Shown here one piece after another: positions 45,312-58,576 of a DNA stretch of 64,000 nt. Position 1 is the stretch's first letter. Every line of letters begins with the position of its first letter. A model generated the notes under the pieces. It had not been told where the DNA came from, ran no database searches, and saw only the letters and a program-made list of their open reading frames with translations. The position numbers were made by a program, and so were the translations under genes. Origin of the DNA: Typha latifolia (Eukaryota > Streptophyta > Magnoliopsida > Poales > Typhaceae); contig CM034100.1 of the NCBI GenBank assembly GCA_019914945.1, forward strand, positions 10,055,096 to 10,119,095, written 5' to 3'.

Positions 45312-47716
45312 ATGTAACACCCAAACCCTAAACACGTGCATAGCACGAGCCTACATGGCACCTGACCATTTGGTTAGTTACTAACAATCAAATAAACATA
45401 TATCAACATCATAATTTTATCCACAATATCTAAACTAAGAAGAACTCAAGTCTAACTGTCAATAGCATACAGATAACCGTACCTCCCACACAGGCCACAA
45501 CACATCATTAAGAGCTTTTCACAACTACATATACACAACGGTGGTATACACATAATTATACAACTACAAAGTCACCTGCTAAAATATAAGATAAGGATAC
45601 ATACACACTTTGGAGGATGTCCACTAATATATTAGATAAGATAACTCATCTAGCATATAACACTAACCACACTCTACTCCTCACTCACCGGCAAGGCCTC
45701 TAAGGGAGTATCCTGCTCCACTCGTTCACTTGGGTTGTTGGAAAGGAGAAAATAAAGAGAGACATGAGCTAAAAGCTTAGTGAATAAACCTTACCCCGAA
45801 TCAATGAAGCCAAACAAAGAGTAAATTATGTACTGGATAATATGAATCAGAAAGAGCATCATGTCATTAATGAGTATATGAATGCATCCTTAATAATATA
45901 TAAGTAAAAAATAGATAACATGTCATAACTGATAAATGTACATAATCCTCGATACTGAATAAATATGTTACAACGTCATACAATCATCATAACTCTCTCT
46001 CAAATATGACACATGGTGCATGCCGACCATGACGATGCTATGATATCAAATGCAACTATATATTATGTATATTGACTACTCAATAATCAGGTAATCAGAT
46101 GATAATGAAATCATATGTATTTCTCAACATCTCAGTCATCAATGTCAGCTCTATATGTCATCATTATACTAGACCACTGTGCATAGTCAACACCCGGTAC
46201 CCGGTCTCAACATCATGTCTAAAGGCTCAGAGCATACTCCGCCACCTACAAGAGTATCTCAAATATAACCATACCCCACCACCCGCTAGGGTATCAACAT
46301 CCATCCAGACCGGCACCCACATAATTGATAGCAACCTCGTGAGGATAACTCGCCACATATGCCCTCGCGAACAGCATGTGTTCGAATGTCTGTTGCGCAC
46401 ACAGACTAACGACCTCAGACGTAAGGCCAATAGGATCGTGACTATGTTGAGCAATCAATCATCTCTAGGCACGCCCTAACCCTCATGCCCACTCGGATAT
46501 CCTCACACTTTCTTTCAATTATCCTATTAATCATATTTCATGTTTTTTTTTGAAATGACAGATCATATGCCTATATCCAGTACGATAACAAGTTAATGCA
46601 TAATAGGAATTTAAGTAAAATAGGAATCAAAAGAAAAATGATGCAATGTAGTCTCCAACTGTACCATCAACACATGCATACTTATGCTAATCTGTTACAT
46701 GCATACTCATGCTAAAGATTAACTGGACATAACCTTACAACAATACAATCATCTCTCATCATCTTTATTTAGCATCATCATACTCATATTCAAGATCAAC
46801 CTAATTATTTGCATGATAAAAATATGCTCGATTGTAATCATCTCTAAATAAAGTCATATAATCATGCTCGAGGCCAAAACATTCATGTACATAATATATA
46901 ATATAACCTAATTTGAGAAAGGCGTCTAGGGGATAAGACTATTCACCACCACTGCAATTACCAAATAACCCCTCGTTCACGCTGCTATAATAACGATCAA
47001 GCCTCGATAGCTAAATCCACGGGGTCCTGAATAGGGCGGTCGGGATCCGATATTATTTATAATAAATAATGTCAGTCTTTCTATTAATTAAAATTAACTC
47101 GGCAAAAAGATAGTTTCTTGTTGTAATTATGCACTCTTCATTTCTTTATTTGTTTGTTATTTATTAACCATAATTATATTATTTAATAGAGTATTTAAAA
47201 TATAGTTATCTACCTATTATTCTTCTTGATAATTAAGAAAATAAGAATTAAGTTACTACAAATAATTACGTAAGAATATATGTACATAACCCTAATGATT
47301 ACTATTACCTACCTAGGATTAAAATAGTAATTTATATTGCAGGTATTTTGCTAAACATGATATAATTAGAATTATTTACTAACTATGATATAATTATATT
47401 TAATTCATATAAATTAAAGACATTAAATTAACTAAACTAATTGAATAATTAATAACATAATAAAATATAATTAGAAATCACTAATATGCATATATATATA
47501 TATATAAACCATACACAGTGCTGGGCTCAGCCCGCAGCAAGGGTGCTGGGCCGAGCCTAGCACCACTTGCAGGATGCAAATCAAGAGGAGGAACGAAGGG
47601 AAGGAGGAGGGCCGTAGGGGACGGGTAGGGCCGCTGGTGGCCACTCAGCGGCCGGCCTCTCGTCGGTAGCTCAAACCTCCGACGTCTCGAACGGCAACTG
47701 ACAAAGAGGAAGAGCA

Positions 47717-47748
<32 letters not shown>

Positions 47749-48118
47749 AGAGAGAGAGGCTCACCGGCGGACCGAAGGGCCAATGACGGCTTTTTCCCAG
47801 CGCTGGTGATTGCTGGTGCACTAGAGGGAGAGAGAGAGTGAGCAAGAGAGAGAGAGAAAATACGGGGAAGAGAGAGAATGAATATTAGAGAGAGAAAGAG
47901 CATGTCACGTGGTGGCGGCGGAGTGGCCGGTGGGCCGGGTCCCACCTCCACGCGTCGTCACGGCATGGAGAAGAGTGGCTCGATGGAGGTGCGTGGCACC
48001 CCCACCGCACCGCAGCATGCATGGCATGCTGGGCACGAGGCCGACCACAGCGTGGCCGATCGCGTCATGCCCAGCAAGCTTTAATATTAGCTTTTTTTAC
48101 CCTACTTGGGTTATTATA
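45312..48118 (-). repeat. LTR-E, 5' LTR of the Tekay/Del-like element (2.8 kb)
   Basis: Minus-strand LTR whose end reads GGGTTTGGGTGTTACA at 45312 and whose start lies at about 48118 (TATAATAACCC, from TGTAACAACCC). It matches the plus-strand LTR-E copies at 50102-60731 over most of its length (for example 46860-46950 against 51485-51590). It includes (GA)n at 47720-47760 and GC-rich ggccgag tracts. The 109 bp leader to gag shows no recognisable tRNA primer site, so the LTR/leader junction may be altered. Confidence 0.8.
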
Positions 48119-50009
48119 GGAAACGTAGGGAAAGAATAGGCTGCGAGCTTGGCGGTATCAGGTTGGCGTGATAGTGCATCCGCTGCTCTATTTTCCATTC
48201 CCTTCTTGTATTGGATTTCATAATCATACCCTAGCAATTTTGTGACCCATCTCTATTGTGCCGGAGTGTGAATATGTTGTCCCATAAAATATGGAAGGCT
48301 CTTTTGATTGGTTCGGATAATGAATCGCCTACCGATCAAATAAGGCCTCCACTTTGTCACTGCATGCAGAATTGCTAACATCTCTGCTACCATCTTGGAT
48401 ATAACTCCTTTTTGCACATGTGGATACTGATATGACCTCACATTCGCTGGTGCAGCCCTAGGCACAATCTCTATCCTCAAACAGTCCAGCAAATTTATCT
48501 AATAAATTAGACAACTCGATGGTAGTATCCGGACTTATTTGAGGCTCACCCCCTGCTGGTCCTAACTGAAGAAGATAGGCCAAATCACTCGCACAAGGCA
48601 GCCCACCATTGGCTGCATCATAGGAATCAGTGAAGAACGAATGCCATCAAGCCGCATATCTTTGTTTCCTTGCTTAAATTTTATCCATATACTCCGAAAA
48701 TCAAAAGTGACGGGTCCTAAACTCTATAACCATAAAGTACCAAGGACAATGTCCGCTCCTCGTAGCGCCAACGGATACAAGTCCACAATGATATCGTGTC
48801 CTTGCACCCGTATTCCGACCGATGACACAAGCTCTCCGCCCGAAGCTTTGTCCTCCTCGAGACCGTCGATGAGCATCACACTTCTAATCGGTTTGGAACA
48901 CCAATGACCGGGGGTGAAACATTCATTGCATCGAAAGCAAAGACCCTTTGCTCCTCTACTTGGGCAGGTGTGAGAGTTCGAACGAGGGTCTTTTGCCTCC
49001 TCTAACATCGAAAGGTCTCAAAGGTGGTCGTGGTCTAGTACTAGCAACCGCTGTCTTTGAACCCGTAGAATTTCTAATCGGCGTTCTAGGTGCAAACCGC
49101 CTATCTCAATTGTCCCAACTTATTTTTGCTGCCATCTTGAGAGCCTTGTGCTTTTGCTCCATCCTCACAGTCTTCTTAAAGGCCTCCTCAAGAGTGGTAG
49201 GACAGAGAGCACGAACATTCGCCTGGATCTCCTCCCATAGCCCTGAAATGAATGTGTTCATCAATATTGGTTTGGGCCAAGGTGGCTCACAACGACTACT
49301 AACTCTTTCACATTCTATTTGATACTCCAATACGGTCGTCCTCTGAACCATCTTGCTTAATGTTGCAATAAAATCATTATATGTTGCAGTCCCAAATCTA
49401 CGTGTAATCCTCCGATAGAAGTTAGCCCAACCAGTAAATCCTCTACCTTGAATAACCGATCGATACCAATGCAATGCCGTTCCTTGGAGGTGAAAGCTTG
49501 CCATCAGGACCTTTGCGTCCTCCGCTGTCTCTCGGCAATCAAAGTATTGCTCCACATGAAACACCCAATCCGTTGGATCACCGCTTTAGAATTTTGAAAA
49601 GTCCAAGCGTGCGGTTCCCCCCCAAATAGCAATATTGGGTTCACGAAGGATCCTCGGTTCATGTTTGGACCTTTGTGCTTGTTGATCTCCTTCTCTGAAT
49701 TGTCGAGCACGTCCATTACCATCTCCGAAGGGATCAACATCATCCTCAAAATGCCAATCCTCCTCATTGACGAAGTGCACCGGTGCCACACGCCTCTCGG
49801 GTTCCACCTCTGCCGGTCTTGAGTTTTGTATCAGAGGTTGGGGATGATGTGTAGGCATAGGTAAAAGAGGATCATTGACACTAGCATGTCGCACCTGGAC
49901 TTGTAGGGTATCGGTTCGGTGTGGTCCCACCGCTGGTCCTTCTTAAGGCACCGATCTTCATCGAGGAGATGACAAAACCGATCGGTTTATGACATATTCC
50001 TTTAAAGCA
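48119..50009 (-). pseudogene. Ty3/gypsy remnant with large internal deletions
   Basis: Minus strand. The gag N-terminus at about 49990-49570 reaches a core at 49564-49106 (AEDAKVLMASFHLQGTALHW, RRITRRFGTATYND, VQRTTVLEYQIECERVSSRC). A zinc knuckle follows at 48960 (GLCFRCNECFTPGHWC). The protease catalytic core is deleted; only LDGLEED joined to a VQGHDIIVDLYPLALRGAD tail is left. Then comes RT finger sequence (PANVRSYQYPHVQKGVISKM) fused in frame to RNase H (AILHAVTKWRPYLIG, RTNQKSLPYFMGQ), with the RT palm missing. It joins copia sequence at 50010. Confidence 0.82.
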
Positions 50010-50206
50010 TTGGTATAAGAAGTTTGATGGTTTTATGATGAGCCACAAATATAAAAAAACAAATGCGAATCATTATGTTTATATCAAGAGGTTTGCGGAT
50101 GGCCACCCTCGTGACATGGCTGCTGGCGCGGGCTGGGGGTGCCACGCACCCCTTGCCGCAGCCACAGCACCGACGTCCCCACCGCCTCTCTCTTCACCTT
50201 TATAGT

Positions 50207-50250
<44 letters not shown>

Positions 50251-50321
50251 ACTGTTATCGCCGCCGCCGCCGTCCTTGGAAACCACCGTCGCCACCTCCG
50301 CGAGCGATGGTGAGCCCTTTT

Positions 50322-50359
<38 letters not shown>

Positions 50360-52635
50360 CACACCCGAGCTCGGGCTCGTTGGAGCCGAGCCGCCGGCGA
50401 GAGGCCGGTCGCTAGCTGGCTAGCAGCGACCAGTGCCCTTCCCGTCGGTCCGGGTCCGTACTTCCCTCCCCTCCTCTTTTTCTTCTCTTTTTCTCTTCTC
50501 TTCTCTTCTTCTTCTTCTTTCTTCTTTCTTCTTCCTTTCTTCTTCTTCTTCCTTAGCTGCTTCTTCTCTTCTTTGTTTTCTGCTAAAGTGCTAGGCTCGG
50601 CCCAGCACTACAGCAAGCCAGTGCTAGACCAAGCCCAACACTAGTGCAATAATCCTTATTTTCATTATTTAATTATTTAGATATTTCTTTCTTAATTAAT
50701 ACAAATAGATTTAGACATTAATTATTGGATAATAATATATATTCATCAATATGATTATTGTTGATTATAATTAATTAATGATTAATTAGGTTATAAACTA
50801 TTACGTATAAATATAGGTAATACCAATATTTATTTATTTATTTACTTATATGTCTAGTAGTTTAGTAGATAGATTTGTAAATTATAATTATTAGATTTAT
50901 ATTCTAATATTCTTATGATATATATATTTTAAGTAATTCTATTAATTTATTATATATTATTATTCTAAAACAAATAAAATATTAGGCTTATTTAGTTATT
51001 TATTTATTATTTAATTGAGTAAAGATTGCATAGTCCCTAATTAATCAAGATAGAGTATGAATTATAAAATTAATTATAATTAGACCAATAATATACTTAT
51101 AGTTATTTATCCTTTTATTTTTTTTATTTTATAATTATATATTTAGAAATATTCTTATATAAAAGAAAACAAACCTCTTCTCCTTATACTATAATTAGTA
51201 TTTTATGATAATAGTATAATTATAGTATTTGAATCGTATCTATAATATAGATCTAGTTATGTAATCAAAAATAAAAAGAAGTAATTCTAAACCTAATAAA
51301 CCTTTATATTTTAATTGAATTAATTCTAATTAGATAAATGGCTAACATCATACTGCTTAAATATTTTTAGATCCCGAACCCCTTATTTGATATCTCGTGG
51401 ACCTTGCTAGCGATAAATGTCCCTCGATTGATTGGCGAATGTGAGGGATACGTGGTTTGCGTCTTCTGATCAAGTGTGAGTAGTCTTATCCCCTAGACGC
51501 CTTTCTCAAATTAGGTTATATTATATATTATGTACATGAATGTTTTGGCCTCTAGTATGATTCTATGACTTTATCTAGAGATGATTACAGTCGAGCATAT
51601 TTTTATCATGCATAGAATTAGGCTAATCTTGGATATGAGTATGATGATGATAAATAGAGATCATTAGAGATGACTATACTGTTATGACTTTGTGTGAGAA
51701 TGATTTCTAGTTGAGTGTGCATATGATAGACTACCAGGAGTATGCGTGTGTTAGATACATGGTTGGAGTCGGCATTGCATCATTTTTATCTTGATTCCTG
51801 TTCCACCTAAATTCTTGTTATGCATTGTCTCGTTATCGTACTGGATATATGCATGTGATCTAGCATTTAGAAGGAAAGCATGAAATGTGATTAATAGGAT
51901 AGTTGATAGAAAGCGTGGAGATACCCGAGTAGGCGTGAGGGTTAGGGGTGCTTGGGGTGATGATTATGGTTGTTGATATGCGATATCTCGTGGCCCATGT
52001 CCGAGGTCAGTTGAGTCTATCCGCACAGACAATCAGACACATATCGTTCGCTAGGCCATATGTGGCGAGTTATCCTCACGAGGTTTCTATCAACTATATG
52101 GGTGCCCAATCTAAATGGATGTTGATACCCTAGCGGATGGCGGGGTATAATTATATTTGAGATAGTCTTGCGGATCGCGAAGTATGCTCTGAGCCTTCGG
52201 ACATGATGTTGAGACCGGGTACCGAGTAGTGACTGTGCACAGTGGTCTAGTATGATGATATTATACCGAGATGTTGGTGATGATTGTGATGTTGAGAAAT
52301 GCATATGATTTCATTATCATCTGGTTACTTGATTATCGAGTGATCAATATGCATCATATATGGTTGCATTTGATATCATAGCATGGTCATGGTCGGCATG
52401 CATCATATGTCATATTTGAGAGAGTTGTAATGATAGTATAACATGGAAATCTGTTTACTCATTGTCGAGGATTATATATACTTTTATCAGTTACGACATA
52501 TTATCTATTTTTTATTTATATATTATTGAGGATACATTCATATACTCATTCATGATATCATGCTCTTGTTGATTCATATTATCCAGTACATGATTTACTC
52601 TCTATCTGACGTCATTTATTCGGGGTAAGGTCTAT

Positions 52636-53078
52636 TCACTGAGTCTTTTGCTCATGACTCTCTCTCTCTCTATTTCTTTTCTAACCCCTCAGATATGTGG
52701 TACGTGATAGCGACTTGAGATATCTTGAGAAGATATTTTAGAGCGATGATGAGGTGAGCTATAGATGCGAGATGGTATAGATCTATTCACTAAGCCTTTT
52801 GCTCATGACTCTCTTTATTTATTTCTTTCTAACCCTCATAGATATTATGGTATGTGATATCGCCTTGAGATACCCTGATGAGATATTTTAGAGCAAAGAT
52901 GAAGTAAGCTATAGATGTGAGACGGTAAGGTCTATTTACTAAGCCTTTTGCTCATGACTCTCTTTATTTCTTTATTTCTAACCCCCATAGATATTATGTT
53001 ATGTGATATCGCCTTGAGATACCCTGATGAGATATTTTAGAGTAAAGATGAAGTAAGCTATAGATGCGAGACGGTATA
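52636..53078 (+). repeat. Tandem triplication of a 147 bp unit in LTR-E
   Basis: Three units starting near 52636, 52784 and 52931, each with tctattcac/tactaag(c/t)cttttgctcatgactctct, then ttgagatat(c)ttgagaagatattttagagc or the variant with accctgatgagat. The matching part of the nested LTR-E copy (59900-60060) has one unit only, so the triplication is specific to copy 1. Confidence 0.8.
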
Positions 53079-53570
53079 GATGATAATTTATATAGAAATT
53101 GAGTTGTATTAGTATTTGATATTTGTACTCTTTTTGTATTAGACAATGATCTATATGATACAGGTTGAATCATGGCGTACTCTTATATTAGTTATTTTAA
53201 TTGTATCTTGATAGTTTGTTGTGGCCTGTGTGTGTAACAATCCAAACCCCCAAAAAAAAAAATTTGGGCATGACGTGGCCGGCCACACTTTGGCCGGCGT
53301 CGTGCCCATGCAAGCTGCTCATGGTGGGGGCGCCACGCGCCCACTGCCGCAGCCGCAGCCAATGGGCTGCGGCCAGCTAGCCGCGGCGGGCCCCGGACCC
53401 GCCGCAACTCCTCCACCACCTTCTCTCTCTCTCTTTAAATCTCTCTCCCTCTATCTATCTCTCTCTTGGTCTCTATCTCACTCCACTCTCTCTCCACTCT
53501 CTTCTCCTCTTTGCCGACGTCGGCCCACTGCCACCTTCCTGAAGCCGCCGCCGCCGCCGGTGAGAAGTTC

Positions 53571-53604
<34 letters not shown>

Positions 53605-55883
53605 GCACGAGCTCGGGTCCGCAACCCCCTCCCTCACCTTCTCTCTTTCTTCTCTTCTTCTTCTTCTTCTTCTTCTTCTTCTTCTTCTTTTTTCTTTCTT
53701 CTTATTTCTTATTTCTTATTTCTTCTTCCTTTCTCCTTTCTTTTCCCTCAGCTCCCCCACTCTCTTCTTCTTCTCCTTCTCCTCCCTTCTTCTTCTTCTT
53801 CTTCTTCTTCTTCTTCTGCTTTCTTTCTTTTTCTTCTTCCTCCTCGGCTTCTACTCCTTTCTTTTTTTCTACACAGTGGCAGTGCTGGGCCGAGCACTAG
53901 TGACATTGTTTTATTATCTACTTTATTTTATATTTATTTATTTATTTAATTAGGTATTACTTCCTTAATTAATGTAGAGAAATTACTTAGACATTAATTA
54001 TTTTAATAATAATGTATATTCTTCAACATGATGATTATTAATTATAATTAGTATAATTAATGATTAACTAGGTTATAAACTATTATGCATAAATATAGGT
54101 AATACTTATTTTGATGTAACTATGTATTTATATTTCTATTAGATTAATAGATAGTGTTGTAAATTATAATTATTATTTTTATGTACTGATATTCATAATA
54201 TATGCAATTTAAGTCATCTTAACAATTTATTATATACTATCGTGTGTAGAATAAGATACTAGTCTTATTAATTAATTAATTATTTTGCATAATGAAGTAA
54301 ATACTATATAACTTCTAATTAATCAAAATAGACTAAGAAATATAAATTTATTATAAATAGATCTTATCTATACTTATATCCCATTTATAACGGTTTAGCT
54401 TTTACTTTATAATTATATATTTAGAATATTAAATAAAAAGTAATGAGCCTTTCTCCGTATATTATAACTAGCATTTTATAATAATAGTATGTTATAATAT
54501 TTGAATCGTACCTATAATATGAATCTAGTTATGTATAAAGTAAAAGAAGTGATTTTAAACCAAATAAACCTTTATATTCTACTTGAACTAATTCTAATTG
54601 GATAAATGACTAATTAATATTACTTGAATATTTTTAGATCTCGAACACCCTTATTTGAGACCCCGTGGACTTTGCTAGCGATGAGTGTCACTCGGTTAAC
54701 TGACGGACATGAGAGATACGTGGTTTGTGTCTTCTGATCAAATGGTGAGTAGTCTTATCCTCTAGACGCTTTTCTCAAATTAGGTTATATTATATATTAT
54801 GTACATGCATATTGGCCTCCAGCATGATTATATGACCTTATCTAGAGATGATTATAGTCGAGCATATTTTATCATGCATCTGATTAGGTTGATCTGGGAT
54901 ATGAGCACATTGGTGATATATAGAGATGATGAGAGATGATTATATTGTTATAATGTTATGTCCAGTTGATCTGTAGCATGAGTATGCATGTAATTGATTA
55001 ACATGAGTATGCATGTGTTGACTACATGATCGGAGACTATATTGCATTATTTTTCTCTTGATTCCTATTCCACCTAAATTCCTATTCTGCATTGATTTGT
55101 TATCGTATTGGATATATGCATATGATCTATTATTTAGAAAGAAAGCATGAAATGTGATTAATAGGGTAGTTAATAGAAAGCGTGAGGATACCCAAGTGGG
55201 CACGAGGGTTAGTTGGTGGATGATTGATCGCTCGACATAGTCACGATCCTGTTGGCCTTACGTCCGAGGTCGTTAGTCTGTGTGCACAGCAGACATTCAG
55301 ACACATGTCATTCGCCAGGGCATATGTGGCGAGTTATCCTCACGAGATTTCTATCAGCTAGAAGGGTGCTCGGTCTGGATGGATATTGATACCCTAGCGA
55401 GTGGCGGGGTATGGTTATATTTGAGATAATCTTGTGGGTGGCGGAGTATGCTTTGAGCCTTCGGTCATGATGTTGAGACCGGGTACCGGGTGTTGACTAT
55501 ACACAGTGGTCTAGTATGATGATGACATATAGAGCGGACATTAATGATTAAGATATTGAGAAATGCATATGATTTTATTATCATTTGATTACCTGATTAT
55601 CGAATGGTTAATATACATCATATATGGTTGCATTTGATATCATAGCATGGTCATGGTCGGCATGCATCATGTGTCATATTTGAGAGAAAGTTATGATGAA
55701 AGTACGACATGAAGATTTGTTTACTCATTGTCGAGAATTATATAATTTTATCAGTTATGACATGTTATCTACTTTTCATTTATATATTATTGAGGATACA
55801 TTCATATATATTCATTAATGACATGATGCTCTTTCTGATTCGTATTATCCAGTACATGATTTACTCTTTATTTGGCATCATTG

Positions 55884-56408
55884 TGATACGATGCTCCCGT
55901 TCTCTCAATCCACGGCGACGCTGCTTCTAACCTCCCTCGTCCAGCTAATCACCCTAGTCCCTTAGGGGTGGCCCTCTTCTCCCCCTTCTTCCAATCTATC
56001 CAACACTTGCCCTAACATTTCCATCATCCATAACCCTTCCACCACCACTTTTCCACCGGTGCCACCCCATTAACGCCGGTCCTCCACCAACCACCATTAC
56101 CTAGGATCTCATGCCTCCATCCACGGATCCAAAACAGAGAATCCTAATGTTCATCCACTAAACGGATGATATCTCGAGATCCCCAACTCAGATTCGCCTT
56201 AAACTAGATTTGTTGGAAAGCTCTTTTCTGGGGCTACAATATACCAGTCACATCGATCCGACGGTGGCATATTTTGGGATCTTATTTCAAAGTTCCGTGC
56301 CAGATCTAGTCCAGATCTGAGAATTGGAAGAGCTCGACCCTTCACCAAAATGGCAAGATCGTATCAAGCTGGTATCAGAGCTCCATAGCCAGAGGTGTGA
56401 TCGTATCA
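55884..56408 (+). repeat. LTR-D 5' LTR with internal deletion and PBS-bearing duplication
   Basis: 525 bp. The terminal 42 bp block is duplicated: gatcgtatcaagctggtatc at 56357 and gatcgtatca again at 56399-56408. The LTR therefore contains one complete primer binding site (tggtatcagagc, 56370-56381) upstream of the functional one at 56412. Confidence 0.85.
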
Positions 56409-56424
56409 AGCTGGTATCAGAGCC
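56409..56424 (+). other. Primer binding site
   Basis: agctggtatcagagcc directly after the LTR end; the TGGTATCAGAGC part is the plant initiator tRNA-Met complement. Confidence 0.85.
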
Positions 56425-56449
56425 ACCGTTCCTCAGACAAGCGCTTCGA

Positions 56450-58576
56450 ATGATGACCACCAGATCCATGGCTGCACGACGAGATGATGAAGAAGAGATT
56501 CTCCCAATAGAGGAGGGAGAAATGATTGCGGGGACTTCCACCTGCGGAACCGCCCGATCTAATTGGAATGCGGAAGAACCTAGCGTTCAAGCCGTGTTGG
56601 GGTCTTTTTCAGAGCAGATGGCCATCGACAATCAGATGATGATGGAGATGATGAGGGAAATCCGCGCGACAAGAGAAGCAATGTCGAACGGGAACGCACC
56701 ATCGACCCCACAACGCGAGTCGACCCCCTTGAACCCATTGCCACCGGTTCAGCCTTTGCAACCACAAGAGCCGCTGCTACCACCACCCTATGGGCAGAGG
56801 CAAGCAAGGATGGTTACACTAGGTCCAGTTGCAGGTGAACCCATCCGACGAATGAACCACCATGGAGACCACCTTGGAAATCAAGATTCGTGGGCAGGCC
56901 AATACGATCCGGAACCACGGCGAGTTAATCTAAACCAAAGGAGGGATCATCAACCCTTCATGGTGCATCCTCCCCCGGTTAGACAAGGAGTTGGACATGA
57001 TCCAGAACGAGACAACGACATTCGTGGACAAGTCGTGCGTCTCGAATTCCCCAAGTTCAAAGGTGGCGATCCAATCGATTGGTTGTATAGGGCGGAGCAA
57101 TTCTTTGCATACCAAGGTACGGCGGAAGAGTACAAGGTGACGCTTGCGAGCTTCCACCTTGAGGATGCGGCGCTTCATTGGTTTTGAGCAGCCAATGCCA
57201 CTAAGGCTATCAAAACTTGGGCTGAATTTTGCGCCGATATCACACGGCGATTTGGAGCATCGGGATATGAAGACTTTGATGCTCTCCTCTCAAAGACGGT
57301 GCAAAAGACCACGGTTGGGTCATACCAAGAAGAATTTGAGAGGATTAGTAGCCGATGTCATCCACCATGGACGGATCAACAACTTCGCAGCACCTTCATC
57401 TCCGGGCTACGGGGTGACATACAAGCCGATGTGAGGGCTTTAAGGCCTAGAACCTTAAAGAAGGCCTTCGAAGATGCGGTGCTTATGGAAGACAAACATA
57501 GGGCCATGAAGATACACCTGAAACAGAGTTGGACGAGCCAAGGAAGCCGCAATCAATCTCAACCAACCATAGCAGCAGGAAACATCACCGGAGCACCAAG
57601 AGTTGCTGCTGTAGTGGTACCTCCTCGAGCACCCTTGAAGCCATCCCAAGATGTGAAGTACGCACCTAGAGGTCCGGGACGAGCACTCACACCTGCCCAA
57701 GTGGAGGAACGAAGGGCCAAAGGTCTATGCTTCCGTTGTGATGAGAAGTTTGTATCCGGGCATCGCTGCGCTAAATCGATGGGATCGGTGATGCTAATCG
57801 ATGGATTGGAGGAAGCGGAGGACGAGTTTGCAGCTGAAGGTGCAGATGTGGCTGGACATCAAGGAGAAGAAACTGAGGAGCAACCCGTGGAGGACATTAT
57901 AGCCGAAATCTCCATCCACGCCTATTCGGGGACAGCTGCGCCAAAGACCTTGCGGGTGAACGGGGTAGTCAAGAAAACCACAGTGAGAATCTTGATTGAC
58001 ACCGGGTCCACCCACAACTTTATTGACAAGAGGCTCCTTAGGAAGATTGGGCTCGAGTCGGAACCCACGGAAGGGTTCGATGTGACGATCGGAGATGGCA
58101 CCACATTGCGAGCAGATTTTATTTGTGGAGGTGTGGAATTGAAGGTGCAAGGCCAAACTTTCACATTGGACCTTTATCCATTGGCCTTGCAAGGTGTCGA
58201 TATTGTTTTGGGGACCCAATGGCTTCGAAGCTTGGGCCCCGTAACATTTGATTTCTCAAACCTCACACTGACATTTCGAAGGAATGGTCAAAGGGTGCTG
58301 CTAGATGGAAATCAACCGCAGCAGGGGCCGACATTGCAACCACTTGTGGCCTTTCCTTGTGCAGGGGACCAAGCTCTACTATTGCAAATGGCTGTCGCGG
58401 AACCTAACTCGAGTCATTGGGAGGACCAAATCCGGATCCACCAACTGCATCTTACTCGACCTCCCGAGCGTAATTGGATGCACCAAATTTCTATTACTGA
58501 ACTGACATTGAGTCAAGTGCTTCGACCACCCGACACCAAGTGGACTCAATGTAGATGGACCCGAATTCCACCTTAG
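56450..58576 (+). pseudogene. Gypsy gag-protease, interrupted by one stop codon
   Basis: One frame runs from ATG 56450 (MMTTRSMAARRDDEEE) to the stop at 58574-58576, broken only by TGA at 57185-57187. Homologous gag elsewhere in the window reads ALHWYRS where this reads ALHWF-stop, so an Arg CGA to TGA change (CpG transition) is likely. Order: acidic N-terminus; Pro/Gln-rich linker; gag core (VRLEFPKFKGGDPIDWLYRA, RRFGASGYEDFD, ERISSRCHPPW); zinc knuckle CFRCDEKFVSGHRC at about 57730; aspartic protease with intact DTGSTHNFID at about 58000; and DLYPLALQGVDIVLGTQWL, the protease end. RT does not follow; a 3' tail of about 100 residues is unrelated to pol. It could be gag-only supply or a passive copy. 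Confidence 0.87.

Noticed and set aside
50063..50644. Long open frame rich in Ser, Leu and Phe
   Set aside because: Created by (CT)n and (CTT)n microsatellites inside LTR-E; similar frames at 53221-53953 and 47481-47951 lie in the same LTR region in all frames, and no domain is present.
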